The position numbers were made by a program, and so were the translations under genes. Below the pieces are notes generated by a model. That model was not told the origin of the DNA. It searched no databases and worked only from the letters and a program-made list of their open reading frames with translations. Below are positions 50,503-59,587 of a stretch of 64,000 nt of DNA, piece by piece (positions within the stretch are counted from its first letter, which is position 1; the number at the start of each line of letters is the position of its first letter). The stretch is from JBBSHE01 sp038253325. Lineage in GTDB: Bacteria; Actinomycetota; Actinomycetes; Propionibacteriales; Nocardioidaceae. Location of the stretch: NCBI GenBank assembly GCA_038253325.1, contig JBBSHE010000002.1, positions 56,761 to 120,760 of the forward strand. The letters are read 5' to 3'.

Positions 50503-52022
50503 GCGAGCTGATCTCGATGAGTGCATCCGCATTGGCGGACGCACTCGCCGACGGTGACACCACGTCCGTCGAGGTGACGCGTGCCTGTCTGGACCGGATC
50601 GCGTCGGTCGACGTGGACATCCATGCCTTCTTGCACGTCGACACCGATGGCGTGCTCGCGCAGGCAGCTGACGCCGACCGTCGACGGGCAGCCGGTGACC
50701 GGAGTGGCCCGCTGCTGGGGGTGCCGATCGCGGTCAAGGACGTGCTCACCACGCGCGGCCTTCCGACGACGTGTGGATCCAAGATCCTCGCCGGCTGGAT
50801 TCCGCCGTACGACGCGACCGTCGTGGCGCGGCTGAAGGATGCGGGACTGCCGATCCTCGGCAAGACGAACATGGATGAGTTCGCAATGGGGTCATCGACC
50901 GAACATTCGGCCTGGGGACCGAGCTGCAACCCGTGGGACGTGGCGCGGACCCCGGGCGGGTCGGGAGGCGGTTCGGCGGCGGCCGTCACGGCGTTCGAGA
51001 CACCATTGGCGGTCGGCACGGACACCGGAGGGTCGATCCGGCAGCCCGCCGCGGTCACCGGCACGGTCGGTGTCAAGCCGACCTATGGAGGTGTCTCGAG
51101 GTACGGGCTGGTGGCGCTCGCGAGCAGCCTCGACCAGGCCGGTCCGGTCGCCCGTTCCGTCGCCGACGCCGCGCTGCTGCACGACGTCATCGCCGGCCAC
51201 GACCCGATGGACTCAACGAGCCTCGACCGGGTCTGGCCTTCGATGGCCGAAGCCGTCAAGGACGCCGACATCGCCGGTCTGCGCGTCGGCGTGGTCACGG
51301 AGCTGGGAGGCGACGGTTACCAGGCCGGCGTGCTGGCTCGGTTCGAGGAGGCGGTGGAGCTGCTCACGGAGGCGGGCGCCGAGGTCGTCGAGGTGTCGTG
51401 CCCGAACTTTTCGTACGGCCTCGCGGCGTACTACCTGATCCTGCCGAGCGAGGCGAGCAGCAACCTGGCCAAGTTCGACGCGATGCGGTACGGCCTGCGG
51501 ACCGAGCCGGACGGCTCGGTCGCGCCGAGCGCTGAGCAGGTGATGGCCGCGACCCGCGAGGCCGGGTTCGGCGACGAGGTCAAGCGACGCATCATCCTCG
51601 GCACGTACGCGCTGTCCAGCGGCTACTACGAGGCGTACTACGGGCAGGCGCAAAAGGTGCGCACCCTGATCATCGAGGACTTCCGCTCAGCGTTCGAGAA
51701 GGTCGACGTGCTCGTCTCACCGACGGCACCGACCACGGCGTTCAAGCTGGGGGAGAAGCTCGACGATCCGCTCGCGATGTACCTCAACGACATCGCCACG
51801 ATCCCTGCGAACCTGGCCGGCGTTCCCGCGCTTTCGATGCCGAGTGGTCTCGCCGACGAGGACCGGCTGCCCACCGGGGTGCAGATCATCGCGCCTGTCT
51901 TCGAAGACGTCCGCCTGTATCGGGTGGGTGCCACGTTGGAGGCGTTGCTCGAGGACCGGTGGGGCGGCCACCTGCTCCGGTCGATGCCCGAGTCGCTGGC
52001 CGTTGACGGGGCATCCGCATGA
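50499..52022 (+). CDS. gatA: Asp-tRNA(Asn)/Glu-tRNA(Gln) amidotransferase subunit A
   Basis: 507 residues, amidase signature family. It releases ammonia from glutamine for transamidation. The Ser-cisSer-Lys triad is visible: Lys in GVPIAVKDVL, cis-Ser and Ser nucleophile in GGSGGGSAAAVTAFETPLAVGTDTGGSIRQPA. LPSEASSNLAKFDAMRYG is the GatA glutamine-binding/tRNA region. GTG start overlaps gatC; stop overlaps gatB. Confidence 0.97.
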   Translation: MSELISMSASALADALADGDTTSVEVTRACLDRIASVDVDIHAFLHVDTDGVLAQAADADRRRAAGDRSGPLLGVPIAVKDVLTTRGLPTTCGSKILAGWIPPYDATVVARLKDAGLPILGKTNMDEFAMGSSTEHSAWGPSCNPWDVARTPGGSGGGSAAAVTAFETPLAVGTDTGGSIRQPAAVTGTVGVKPTYGGVSRYGLVALASSLDQAGPVARSVADAALLHDVIAGHDPMDSTSLDRVWPSMAEAVKDADIAGLRVGVVTELGGDGYQAGVLARFEEAVELLTEAGAEVVEVSCPNFSYGLAAYYLILPSEASSNLAKFDAMRYGLRTEPDGSVAPSAEQVMAATREAGFGDEVKRRIILGTYALSSGYYEAYYGQAQKVRTLIIEDFRSAFEKVDVLVSPTAPTTAFKLGEKLDDPLAMYLNDIATIPANLAGVPALSMPSGLADEDRLPTGVQIIAPVFEDVRLYRVGATLEALLEDRWGGHLLRSMPESLAVDGASA

Positions 52023-53518
52023 CCGCCGTGTTGCTGACGCCGTTCGACGAGGCGGTCGCCACCTTCGATCCCGTCCTCGGCCTCGAGGTCCACGTCGAGC
52101 TCAACACGGCGTCGAAGATGTTCTGTGGATGCTCCACCGTCTTCGGTGCCGAACCGAACAGCCAGGTGTGCCCGGTCTGCCTCGGGCTGCCCGGCGCCCT
52201 GCCGGTCCTCAACAAGGCCGCCGTGGAGTCCGCGATGAAGATCGGGCTCGCACTCAACTGCGAGATCGCACCGTGGTGCCGGTTCGCGCGCAAGAACTAC
52301 TTCTACCCGGACATGCCGAAGAACTTCCAGACGTCGCAGTACGACGAGCCGATCGCGTTCGGCGGACACCTCGACGTCGACGTGGACGGCGCGTCGTACC
52401 GGATCGCCATCGAACGTGCGCACATGGAGGAGGACACCGGCAAGTCGCTGCACGTGGGCGGCGCCACCGGCCGGATCCACGGTGCGGACCACTCCCTCGT
52501 CGACTACAACCGGGCGGGGATCCCGCTGATCGAGATCGTCACCAAACCGATCGAGGGCACCGGCGCGAACGCGCCGGAGGTGGCGCGCGCCTGTGTCGCC
52601 CAGCTCCGCGGCTATCTTCTCGCGTTGGGCGTGAGCGACGTACGGATGGATCAAGGCTCGCTGCGCTGCGACGTGAACGTGTCGCTGCGGCCGAGCCCGG
52701 ATGCGGCGTACGGGACCCGGACCGAGACCAAGAACGTGAACTCGTTGCGCTCGGTCGGACGCGCCGTACGGTACGAGATCTCGCGGCAGGCGGCGGTGCT
52801 GTCCGACTCAGGTCGGATCACTCAGGAGACTCGGCACTGGCACGAGGACACCGGCGTCACGACGAGCGGGCGGAGCAAGGAGCAGGCGGAGGACTACCGG
52901 TACTTCCCCGAACCCGACCTGGTGCCGATCGCCCCCTCGCGGAGGTGGGTGGATGAGCTGCGGGCGGCTCTCCCGGAACCGCCAGCGACTCGGCGGACCA
53001 GGCTTCAGCTCGACTGGGGTTTCAGCGACCTGGAGATGCGCGACGTGGTCGGTGCCGGTGCGGTGGACCTGATCGAGGAGACGATCGCGGCGGGGGCCAG
53101 CCCGGCTGCGGCAAGGAAGTGGTGGCTGTCCGAGCTGGCCCGTCGGGCCAACGACCGGGGCGTCGGGCTCGACCGCCTGCCGATCACCCCGACGCAGGTC
53201 GCGGGCGTGCAGGCCCTGGTCGACGCCGGCACGATCAACGACACCCTGGCTCGCCAGGTGTTGGACGGCGTGCTCGCCGGCGAAGGTGACCCGGCCCACG
53301 TGGTCGCCGCCCGCGGCCTCCAGCTGGTCTCGGACGACGGCGCGCTCTCGGATGCGGTCGATGCCGCGATCACCGCCAACCCCGACGTTGCGGACAAGGT
53401 GCGCGACGGCAAGCTGGCGGCGGCCGGAGCACTCATCGGTGCGGTGATGATGCAGATGGGCGGCAAGGCGGACGCCGCACGCGTTCGCGAGTTGATCGTC
53501 GCCAAGCTCAGGGCGTGA
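52019..53518 (+). CDS. gatB: Asp-tRNA(Asn)/Glu-tRNA(Gln) amidotransferase subunit B
   Basis: 499 residues. It binds mischarged tRNA and phosphorylates the acyl group. LEVHVELNTASKMFCGCST with CPVCLGLPGALPVLN supplies the zinc site, and RKNYFYPDMPKNFQTSQYDEPI with the HMEEDTGKSLH segment forms the kinase centre. The helical GatB/YqeY tail (about 350-499) binds tRNA. ATG overlaps gatA by 4 bp. The end overlaps the convergent sugar-dehydrogenase gene by 11 bp. Confidence 0.97.
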   Translation: MTAVLLTPFDEAVATFDPVLGLEVHVELNTASKMFCGCSTVFGAEPNSQVCPVCLGLPGALPVLNKAAVESAMKIGLALNCEIAPWCRFARKNYFYPDMPKNFQTSQYDEPIAFGGHLDVDVDGASYRIAIERAHMEEDTGKSLHVGGATGRIHGADHSLVDYNRAGIPLIEIVTKPIEGTGANAPEVARACVAQLRGYLLALGVSDVRMDQGSLRCDVNVSLRPSPDAAYGTRTETKNVNSLRSVGRAVRYEISRQAAVLSDSGRITQETRHWHEDTGVTTSGRSKEQAEDYRYFPEPDLVPIAPSRRWVDELRAALPEPPATRRTRLQLDWGFSDLEMRDVVGAGAVDLIEETIAAGASPAAARKWWLSELARRANDRGVGLDRLPITPTQVAGVQALVDAGTINDTLARQVLDGVLAGEGDPAHVVAARGLQLVSDDGALSDAVDAAITANPDVADKVRDGKLAAAGALIGAVMMQMGGKADAARVRELIVAKLRA

Positions 53519-54677
53519 AGCGGAAGATGGAGTCGTCGCCGGGGTTGGCGATCGCACGGCCGTCGGTGTTGCTGGTCGTCACCCACAACGTGCCGTCCGG
53601 TGCGGTGACGACGGTTCTGGTACGGGCGGCGGCGAGCCTGACGGCGACCGGCGTCCCGAGCTGACCCGATCGCATGACGGGGACCTTCCACATCGTCTCG
53701 CCCTGGAGCGCGCCGAGCCACAACGCGTGGTCCGCAAAGGCCATCCCCGACGGTGAGGCAACATCGGTGGCGAACACCGCGGACGGGTTCGTCATCCCCG
53801 GCAGGTCCGAAGTCCCCTCTGCCGCGGGCCAGCCGTAGTCGTGACCTGGAGTGATCCGGTTGATCTCATCCCAGGTCTGGTCGCCGAACTCGCTGGCCCA
53901 CAACCTTCCCTGGTCGTCCCACGCCAGGCCCTCGACGTTTCGGTGGCCGTACGACCAGATCGGCGAACCCGGGAACGGATCGTCCTTCGGGATGGAACCG
54001 TCGGGGTTGATCCGCAGGATCTTGCCGCCGAGGGATCGCGTCGACTGGGCGAGCTCGGAAACCCCGGTCTCACCGGTGGTCACATAGAGCCGGCCATCCG
54101 GCCCGAACGCGATCCGGCCACCGTCGTGGCGATCGCCGAAGGGGATTCCGGTGAGGATCGCTTTCGTCGTGCCGTCGGCGAAGTCGGCCAGTGTCCCGGC
54201 AACCACCCGGTTGTCGGTAGCGGTGGTCAGGTACGCGAACACGAGGTGGTCGGTCGGGTAGGTCGGCGAGACGGCGACGCCCAGCAGCCCTCCCTCGGAT
54301 GTGGGGACCACCCCGGCAACCGTGGAGAGCACGGTGACCTGGCCGCCGGGGGTCACCCGAAGCAGCCGCCCGAGATCTCGTTCCGACACCAGTGCGTCAC
54401 CGTCGGGGAAGAACGCGATGCCCCAGGGCACGTCGAGGCCGGATACCAGCCGCGGCGACGGGGTGATCGTGATCGAGCCCGGGATCACCGTCGTCGTCAC
54501 GGTTGCCGGACGTGCCGGCACGATTGCGCTCGAGGGGTTCGCCGGCGTCGCCGGCGACCCGGTGGCCCCGGTGGAGCCCGTGGTCGGCACCGGTGTCGTG
54601 GGCTCAGCCCCGCCCCCCGTACATGCCGTCGCGACGACCAAGACTCCGGCGAGGAGTGCGGCGCGAAGGGTCGTCAC
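53508..54677 (-). CDS. PQQ-type soluble sugar dehydrogenase (lipoprotein)
   Basis: 389 residues from the GTG at 54677. The signal peptide MTTLRAALLAGVLVVATAC has a lipobox with Cys19, then a Thr/Pro/Ser-rich spacer (about 20-60). The six-bladed glucose/sorbosone dehydrogenase propeller follows: GLDVPWGIAFFPDGDALVSERDLGRLLRV, EGGLLGVAVSPTYPTDHLVFAYLTT, DRHDGGRIAFGPDGRLYVTTGE, IWSYGHRNVEGLAWDDQGRLWASEFGDQTWDEINRI. It should oxidise aldose sugars outside the membrane with PQQ; no PQQ biosynthesis genes are in the window. Confidence 0.88.
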   Translation of the reverse strand: MTTLRAALLAGVLVVATACTGGGAEPTTPVPTTGSTGATGSPATPANPSSAIVPARPATVTTTVIPGSITITPSPRLVSGLDVPWGIAFFPDGDALVSERDLGRLLRVTPGGQVTVLSTVAGVVPTSEGGLLGVAVSPTYPTDHLVFAYLTTATDNRVVAGTLADFADGTTKAILTGIPFGDRHDGGRIAFGPDGRLYVTTGETGVSELAQSTRSLGGKILRINPDGSIPKDDPFPGSPIWSYGHRNVEGLAWDDQGRLWASEFGDQTWDEINRITPGHDYGWPAAEGTSDLPGMTNPSAVFATDVASPSGMAFADHALWLGALQGETMWKVPVMRSGQLGTPVAVRLAAARTRTVVTAPDGTLWVTTSNTDGRAIANPGDDSIFRFTP

Positions 54678-54720
54678 CCCGACCAGTCTGCCCAATGCCG
54701 AAGGTCGGCGCCGGCCGCCC

Positions 54721-54780
54721 TTCTCGACTTGTCGGTCGCTGGTGGGGCCATAGCCCCACCTGGCGCCGACAAGTCGAGAA
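54721..54780. repeat. Second nested perfect palindrome
   Basis: Outer arms of 15 nt (TTCTCGACTTGTCGG, 54721-54735, and 54766-54780) are perfect reverse complements. Inner arms of 8 nt (GGTGGGGC, 54741-54748, and 54753-54760) pair around a 4-nt loop. Two symmetric 5-nt bulges separate them, and all share a centre at 54750.5. It lies between the divergent sugar-dehydrogenase and hydroxyacid-dehydrogenase genes, ending 2 bp before the -10 of the latter. Same architecture as 1766-1847, different sequence. Confidence 0.85.
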
Positions 54781-54781
54781 G

Positions 54782-54787
54782 TAGGGT
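54782..54787 (+). promoter_or_regulatory. Candidate -10 of the hydroxyacid dehydrogenase gene (leaderless)
   Basis: TAGGGT with 7 nt to the GTG at 54795. The nested palindrome occupies the -35 region. Confidence 0.45.
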
Positions 54788-54794
54788 CGAGCCC

Positions 54795-55694
54795 GTGCTC
54801 GCGTACCTGCCGTTCAGCGCCGACCACCTGCCCGGCGGGCTGCCTACCGAGGTCGAGTTCGAGGTCTTCGACGCGACCGGGCCGGTCCCCGAGACGGCCG
54901 ACCGGGTCACGTTCTACGTCCCCGACTATCGGTTCTCGCGCCGGGTCGCAAGCGTGATCGAGGAGCTCCCCAACCTCGAGGTCGTCCAGAGCATGACCGC
55001 TGGCGTCGAGCATCTGCTGCCGTACGTGCGCGACGGCGTCACGTTGTGCAACGCCCGCGGCGTCCACGACGCAAGCACTGCTGAGCTCGCCGTCGGCATG
55101 ATGATCGGAGCGCAACGTCGACTTCCCGACCTCGTCCGTGCGCAGGACCGGCAGCAGTGGGACTCTTGCGAGTCGGCCGCGTTGACAGACAGTCGGGTCG
55201 TCATCGTCGGTGCCGGCAGCATCGCGCACGCCCTCGCCGCCCGGCTGGGGCCGTTCGAGGTCGACGTCACACTAGTGGGTCGCACCGCGCGTGCCGGCGT
55301 CGTGGCGGTCGCCGACCTCCCCGCGCTGCTACCGACCGCTGACATCGTCTGCCTCGTCGTGCCGTTGACCGACCAGACCAGGAGGCTCGTCGACGAGAGG
55401 TTCCTCGCCACGATGAAGGACGGCGCGCTGCTCGTGAACGTCGCGCGAGGTGGCGTGGTCGACACCGACGCGCTCGTCGCGGAGCTGCGATCCGGGCGGT
55501 TGCGCGCGGCATTGGACGTCACCGACCCCGAGCCGCTGCCGCCGGATCACCCGTTGTGGTCTGCGCCCGGCACAATCATCACGCCGCACGTCGGCGGGGC
55601 ATCGGCGGCCATGTGGCCCCGCGCTCACCGGTTGGTGGCCGAACAGCTCTCCCGGTTCGCTGCCGGAGAGCCGCTGCTCAACGTCGTCCATTGA
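54795..55694 (+). CDS. D-2-hydroxyacid dehydrogenase family protein
   Basis: 299 residues from the GTG at 54795; a longer open frame upstream lies opposite the sugar dehydrogenase and is not homologous. The NAD(P) turn is VVIVGAGSIAHALAARLG. The catalytic Arg is in NVARGGVVDTDAL, the Glu in DVTDPEPLPPDHPLW and the His in TPHVGGAS. Most relatives have GxGxxG; here it reads GAGSIA. The N-terminal region is short for the family. It reduces a 2-oxoacid or acts in reverse; the natural substrate is not evident. Confidence 0.88.
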   Translation: MLAYLPFSADHLPGGLPTEVEFEVFDATGPVPETADRVTFYVPDYRFSRRVASVIEELPNLEVVQSMTAGVEHLLPYVRDGVTLCNARGVHDASTAELAVGMMIGAQRRLPDLVRAQDRQQWDSCESAALTDSRVVIVGAGSIAHALAARLGPFEVDVTLVGRTARAGVVAVADLPALLPTADIVCLVVPLTDQTRRLVDERFLATMKDGALLVNVARGGVVDTDALVAELRSGRLRAALDVTDPEPLPPDHPLWSAPGTIITPHVGGASAAMWPRAHRLVAEQLSRFAAGEPLLNVVH

Positions 55695-55716
55695 GGTCTG
55701 GCCTGGCCGCGGGGCA

Positions 55717-56280
55717 TCAACGACCGAGCCGGCGGACCCGGTCGATGAGTTGCAGCGTTATCGACTCCTCGGCGTCGTAGTACGCCCGACCCCAGTCGGC
55801 GACGAGTGCCGGAAACCGGAACTCCTCGGCGTCGCCGAGCATGTCGCGTACGACCTGGAGTTCGGCTCGACGCACCCGAAGTGCGTCCACGTACGTCCGG
55901 AGCAGGTCGTCGACCGCGTCCGGGTCCATCAAGGCACCCATCAGCAGGCGCAGGGCGACCGGATGCTTGAGGGTCGGGAACTCGTCCGTGGCGGTATGAA
56001 GCCACCGGGTCAGGGCTCGGGAACCGGCGGTGGTGATCCGGTACCGGCGGGTCGTGCGCCCAGCCGTGACCTCGTCGGTCGCCACGACCATCCCGCTCCG
56101 CTCGAGCCGGGCGAGCTCGGTGTAGATCTGGCTCATCGCGGGCGAGACCCAGTAGAAACGCAGCGTGTTGTCCGAGCGCTGCTTCAGCTCGTAGCCCGTC
56201 AAGCCCTCACTCTCGGTGCCGCTGTCGAAGACGAGCAGGCCCAGCAGCGCGTACGACGTCGTCGTGAGTGGCGCGGCCAT
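55717..56280 (-). CDS. PadR-family transcriptional regulator
   Basis: 187 residues. An N-terminal winged helix (TSYALLGLLVFDSGTESEGLTGYELKQRSDNTLRFYWVSPAMSQIYTELARLERSGMVV, then TTRRYRITTAGSRAL) is followed by a helical dimerisation/ligand domain, the long PadR/VirR (AphA-like) form. Divergently transcribed from the BNR-repeat gene with 60 bp between, so it probably controls both. Ligand unknown. Confidence 0.88.
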   Translation of the reverse strand: MAAPLTTTSYALLGLLVFDSGTESEGLTGYELKQRSDNTLRFYWVSPAMSQIYTELARLERSGMVVATDEVTAGRTTRRYRITTAGSRALTRWLHTATDEFPTLKHPVALRLLMGALMDPDAVDDLLRTYVDALRVRRAELQVVRDMLGDAEEFRFPALVADWGRAYYDAEESITLQLIDRVRRLGR

Positions 56281-56296
56281 GCCCGTCAGGCTACTA

Positions 56297-56309
56297 TTCC
56301 TAACTGGAA
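56297..56309. promoter_or_regulatory. Possible PadR operator
   Basis: TTCC-TAACT-GGAA, an inverted repeat in the 60-bp gap between padR-like and BNR genes, 17 bp before the regulator start. The AT-rich ACTATTCC part may also be promoter. Assignment rests on position and symmetry only. Confidence 0.35.
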
Positions 56310-56340
56310 CAACCGATCATCGACACCAAAGGGGCTTTCG

Positions 56341-57432
56341 ATGGCTGACACGCTGCTCATGCTCGGTACCCGAAAGGGCCTCTGGATGGCGCGCTCGGAC
56401 GACAACCGACGCGAGTGGTCCGTCGAGGGCCCGCACTTCTTGATGAACGACGTCTACGGGACGGCGATCGACCGTCGGGACGGACGGACCCGCCTGCTCG
56501 TCGGCACGATGAGTTCCCACTTCGGCCCGCAGGTCTTCCGGTCCGACGACCTCGGCGAGACCTGGGACGAGACCCCGAACGGTGCGATCCGGTTCCCGGA
56601 GGACACCGGCGCGTCCCTCGCGAGGATCTGGCAGCTGGCTCCGGCGCCCGAGAGCCAGCCGGGTGTCGTGTACGCCGGCACCGAACCGTCCGCGCTTTTC
56701 AAGAGCACGGACGGCGGCGAGTCGTTCACGATGATGCGCTCGCTGTGGGACCACCCGCACCGCGAGCAGTGGGGGGCGGGTTTCGGCGGCCAGGCGATCC
56801 ACACGATTCTGCCCCACCCCGTCGATCCGCAGCAGATTACGGTCGCGATGTCGACCGGTGGCGTCTACCGGACCAGCGACGGCGGGCAGACCTGGGATCC
56901 GGCCAACGTCGGCGTCAAGGCGTACTTCTTCCCTGACCCGTGGCCGGAGTTCGGCCAATGCGTGCACAAGGTCGCCATGCATCCGAGCCGGCCGGACCGG
57001 ATGTACCTGCAGAACCACCACGGCGTCTACCGCACCGACGACGGCGCGACGTCATGGCAGTCGATCGCGGACGGCCTGCCGAGCGACTTCGGTTTTCCGA
57101 TGGTCGTCGACCCGGCCGACCCTGACACGATCTTCGTCTTCCCTCTGGTCGCCGACGGGCAGCGAATTCCGCCGGACGGCAAGGCGCGGGTATGGCGGTC
57201 GCGCGACGGCGGCGACTCCTGGGACGAGCTGACCAAGGGCCTCCCCACCAACGGGTTCTACGCCGCCGTGATGCGCGACGCGATGTGCACCGACGGAGCA
57301 GACCCGACCGGCGTCTACTTCGGGACCAGGGACGGCTGCGTCTTCGCGAGCACTGACGGCGGGGACAGCTGGAACGAGATCATCGCCCACCTGCCGGACG
57401 TGATGTGCGTACGTGCCAGTCTGGTTCCGTGA
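56341..57432 (+). CDS. BNR/sialidase-type beta-propeller protein
   Basis: 363 residues from the ATG at 56341, with AAAGGGG upstream. Repeated Asp-box motifs are visible: SDDLGETWDE, STDGGESFTM, TSDGGQTWDP, TDDGATSWQS, SRDGGDSWDE and STDGGDSWNE, each ending a propeller blade. There is no signal peptide, and the usual sialidase Arg triad is not evident, so hydrolase activity should not be assumed. Its gene overlaps the HIT gene (GTGA) and is divergent from a PadR regulator. Confidence 0.8.
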   Translation: MADTLLMLGTRKGLWMARSDDNRREWSVEGPHFLMNDVYGTAIDRRDGRTRLLVGTMSSHFGPQVFRSDDLGETWDETPNGAIRFPEDTGASLARIWQLAPAPESQPGVVYAGTEPSALFKSTDGGESFTMMRSLWDHPHREQWGAGFGGQAIHTILPHPVDPQQITVAMSTGGVYRTSDGGQTWDPANVGVKAYFFPDPWPEFGQCVHKVAMHPSRPDRMYLQNHHGVYRTDDGATSWQSIADGLPSDFGFPMVVDPADPDTIFVFPLVADGQRIPPDGKARVWRSRDGGDSWDELTKGLPTNGFYAAVMRDAMCTDGADPTGVYFGTRDGCVFASTDGGDSWNEIIAHLPDVMCVRASLVP

Positions 57433-57839
57433 GGAACGACTGCATCTTCTGCGGGATTCTCGACGCGGACCTTCCGTCGTACGAGGTCGGGTCCGACGAG
57501 CGGGCGTACGCCTTCCTCGACATCAACCCGGTGGTCAAGGGGCACACGCTGGTGGTTCCGCGCGACCACGTGGTCGACCTTCCGTCGGCCAACGACCACG
57601 CGATGGCCGACGTGGGGCCGCTCGTCACCAGGACCGCGCGCCTGCTGGTGGAGCGGCTCGAGGCCGACGGCATCAACCTGTTCCAGAGCAACGGCGCTCC
57701 GGCCGGTCAAGAAGTGTTCCACCTCCACTTCCATCTCGTACCCCGCTGGCACGGCGACGGGCTGCTGTCCGGGTTCCGCCGGCCGCCGCCTCCCGATGTC
57801 GACCTCGCCGACCTGCACGGGACGCTCACCGTGTCCTGA
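57429..57839 (+). CDS. HIT-family nucleotide hydrolase/transferase
   Basis: 136 residues from a GTG overlapping the BNR stop. CIFCGILDADLPSYEV opens the fold, and HLHFHLVPRW is the histidine triad. Short Hint/HinT-type. Members act on AMP-linked substrates such as AMP-lysine or Ap4A; the exact one is unknown here. Confidence 0.9.
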   Translation: MRNDCIFCGILDADLPSYEVGSDERAYAFLDINPVVKGHTLVVPRDHVVDLPSANDHAMADVGPLVTRTARLLVERLEADGINLFQSNGAPAGQEVFHLHFHLVPRWHGDGLLSGFRRPPPPDVDLADLHGTLTVS

Positions 57840-57855
57840 CCCGATCGTTCCTGCG

Positions 57856-57861
57856 TAGGCT
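57856..57861 (+). promoter_or_regulatory. Candidate -10 of ilvD (leaderless)
   Basis: TAGGCT with 7 nt to the ATG at 57869. Confidence 0.45.
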
Positions 57862-57868
57862 CGTCGCC

Positions 57869-59587
57869 ATGCCCGACACGAAGCCATCCGACATCCTGCC
57901 ACCCGACCTGTCGCCCCCGGACATCAAGCCTCGCAGTCGAGACGTCACCGACGGGCTCGAGGCCACCGCCTCGCGCGGGATGCTGCGGGCGGTCGGCATG
58001 GGCGACGAGGACTTCGCCAAGCCGCAGATCGGGGTCGCCTCGAGCTGGAACGAGATAACGCCGTGCAACCTGTCACTGGCCCGGCTTGCCGAGGCGGTGA
58101 AGCAGGGCGTCCACGCGGCCGGCGGCTACCCGTTGGAGTTCGGGACGATCTCGGTTTCGGACGGGATCGCAATGGGCCACGAGGGGATGCACTTCTCCCT
58201 GGTCTCGCGCGAGGTCATCGCGGACTCGGTGGAGACGGTGATGATGGCCGACCGGCTCGACGGGTCGGTCCTGCTCGCCGGCTGTGACAAGAGCCTTCCG
58301 GGCATGCTGATGGCGGCCGCACGGCTCGACCTGGCGGCGGTGATGTTGTACGCCGGGACGACCCTGCCGGGTCGCGTCGGCGACCAGGTTGTCACGGTCG
58401 TGGATGCGTTTGAGGCGGTCGGTGCGTGCCTGCGCGGTCTGATCAGCCGAGATGACGTCGAGCGGATGGAGCGCGCCATCTGCCCCGGTGAAGGGGCGTG
58501 CGGCGGGATGTTCACCGCGAACACGATGGCAAGTGTGGCCGAAGCGCTGGGGATGTCGCTGCCCGGATCGGCCTCGCCGCCCGCGGTCGACCGCCGGCGC
58601 GACGGGTTCGCCCACAAGTCTGGCGCTGCGGTGGTCGACCTGCTGCGGCAGGGCATCACGGCTCGGCAGGTGATGACGAGGGAGGCGTTCGAGAACGCGA
58701 TCGCCGTTGTGATGGCGCTCGGGGGCTCGACCAACGCTGTCCTGCACCTGCTCGCCATCGCCAACGAGGCGGACGTCGACCTGACCCTCGACGACTTCAA
58801 CCGGGTCGGCGACCGGGTTCCGCATCTGGGAAACCTGAGGCCGTTCGGCCCGTACGTGATGGCAGACTTCGACCGCGTCGGCGGCATCCCCGTGGTGCTG
58901 AAGGCGCTGCTGGATGCCGGCCTGCTCCATGGCGACTGCCTCACCGTCACGGGAAAGACGATGGCAGAAAACCTTGCGGACATCGCCCCACCGGACCCCG
59001 ACGGCACAATCATCCGCGCCCTGGGCCACCCGATCCATCCGACTGGTGGACTGACGATCCTGCGGGGGACGCTCGCCCCCGACGGGTCCGTGGTCAAGAC
59101 TGCCGGTTTCGACGACGAAGTGTTCGAAGGCCGCGCGCGGGTCTTCGACGGCGAGCAAGCCGCCATGACTGCATTGGCTGACGGCACCATCGTCGCCGGG
59201 GACGCAGTCGTGATCCGGTTCGAAGGTCCCAAGGGTGGGCCGGGCATGCGCGAGATGCTCGCGATCACCGCTGCCATCAAGGGCGCTGGCCTCGGCAAGG
59301 ACGTGCTGTTGCTGACCGACGGGCGGTTCTCCGGCGGAACGACCGGACTGTGCGTCGGCCATGTCGCCCCGGAGGCGGTCGATGGCGGCCCGATCGCGTT
59401 CGTCCGCGACGGTGATGCGGTGCGTCTCGACGTCCCTGGACGTCGGCTCGACGTACTCGTCGACGAAGTCGAGCTCGTTGCGCGTGCCGCGGGTTGGCAA
59501 CCGCCGGAGCCGCACTACCAGCGCGGCGTGCTCGCCAAGTACCGAAAGGTCGTCCAGTCTGCCGCCGTCGGCGCCGTCTGCGGCTGA
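57869..59587 (+). CDS. ilvD: Dihydroxy-acid dehydratase
   Basis: 572 residues. It dehydrates 2,3-dihydroxy-isovalerate and -methylvalerate in valine, isoleucine and leucine synthesis. Iron-sulfur cysteines appear in SSWNEITPCNLSL, LLAGCDKSLPGM and GEGACGGMFTANTM, consistent with a [2Fe-2S] cluster. LLTDGRFSGGTTGLCVGHVAPEA is the C-terminal signature. The N-terminal Pro/Asp-rich lead (about 1-20) is unusual but short. It is separated from ilvBNC by a decayed gene and has its own promoter. Confidence 0.96.
   Translation: MPDTKPSDILPPDLSPPDIKPRSRDVTDGLEATASRGMLRAVGMGDEDFAKPQIGVASSWNEITPCNLSLARLAEAVKQGVHAAGGYPLEFGTISVSDGIAMGHEGMHFSLVSREVIADSVETVMMADRLDGSVLLAGCDKSLPGMLMAAARLDLAAVMLYAGTTLPGRVGDQVVTVVDAFEAVGACLRGLISRDDVERMERAICPGEGACGGMFTANTMASVAEALGMSLPGSASPPAVDRRRDGFAHKSGAAVVDLLRQGITARQVMTREAFENAIAVVMALGGSTNAVLHLLAIANEADVDLTLDDFNRVGDRVPHLGNLRPFGPYVMADFDRVGGIPVVLKALLDAGLLHGDCLTVTGKTMAENLADIAPPDPDGTIIRALGHPIHPTGGLTILRGTLAPDGSVVKTAGFDDEVFEGRARVFDGEQAAMTALADGTIVAGDAVVIRFEGPKGGPGMREMLAITAAIKGAGLGKDVLLLTDGRFSGGTTGLCVGHVAPEAVDGGPIAFVRDGDAVRLDVPGRRLDVLVDEVELVARAAGWQPPEPHYQRGVLAKYRKVVQSAAVGAVCG

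Noticed and set aside
53841..54794. Long N-terminal extension of the hydroxyacid dehydrogenase frame
   Set aside because: It runs antisense to the sugar dehydrogenase and through the palindrome. Homology starts at LAYLPF, and a -10 supports GTG 54795.
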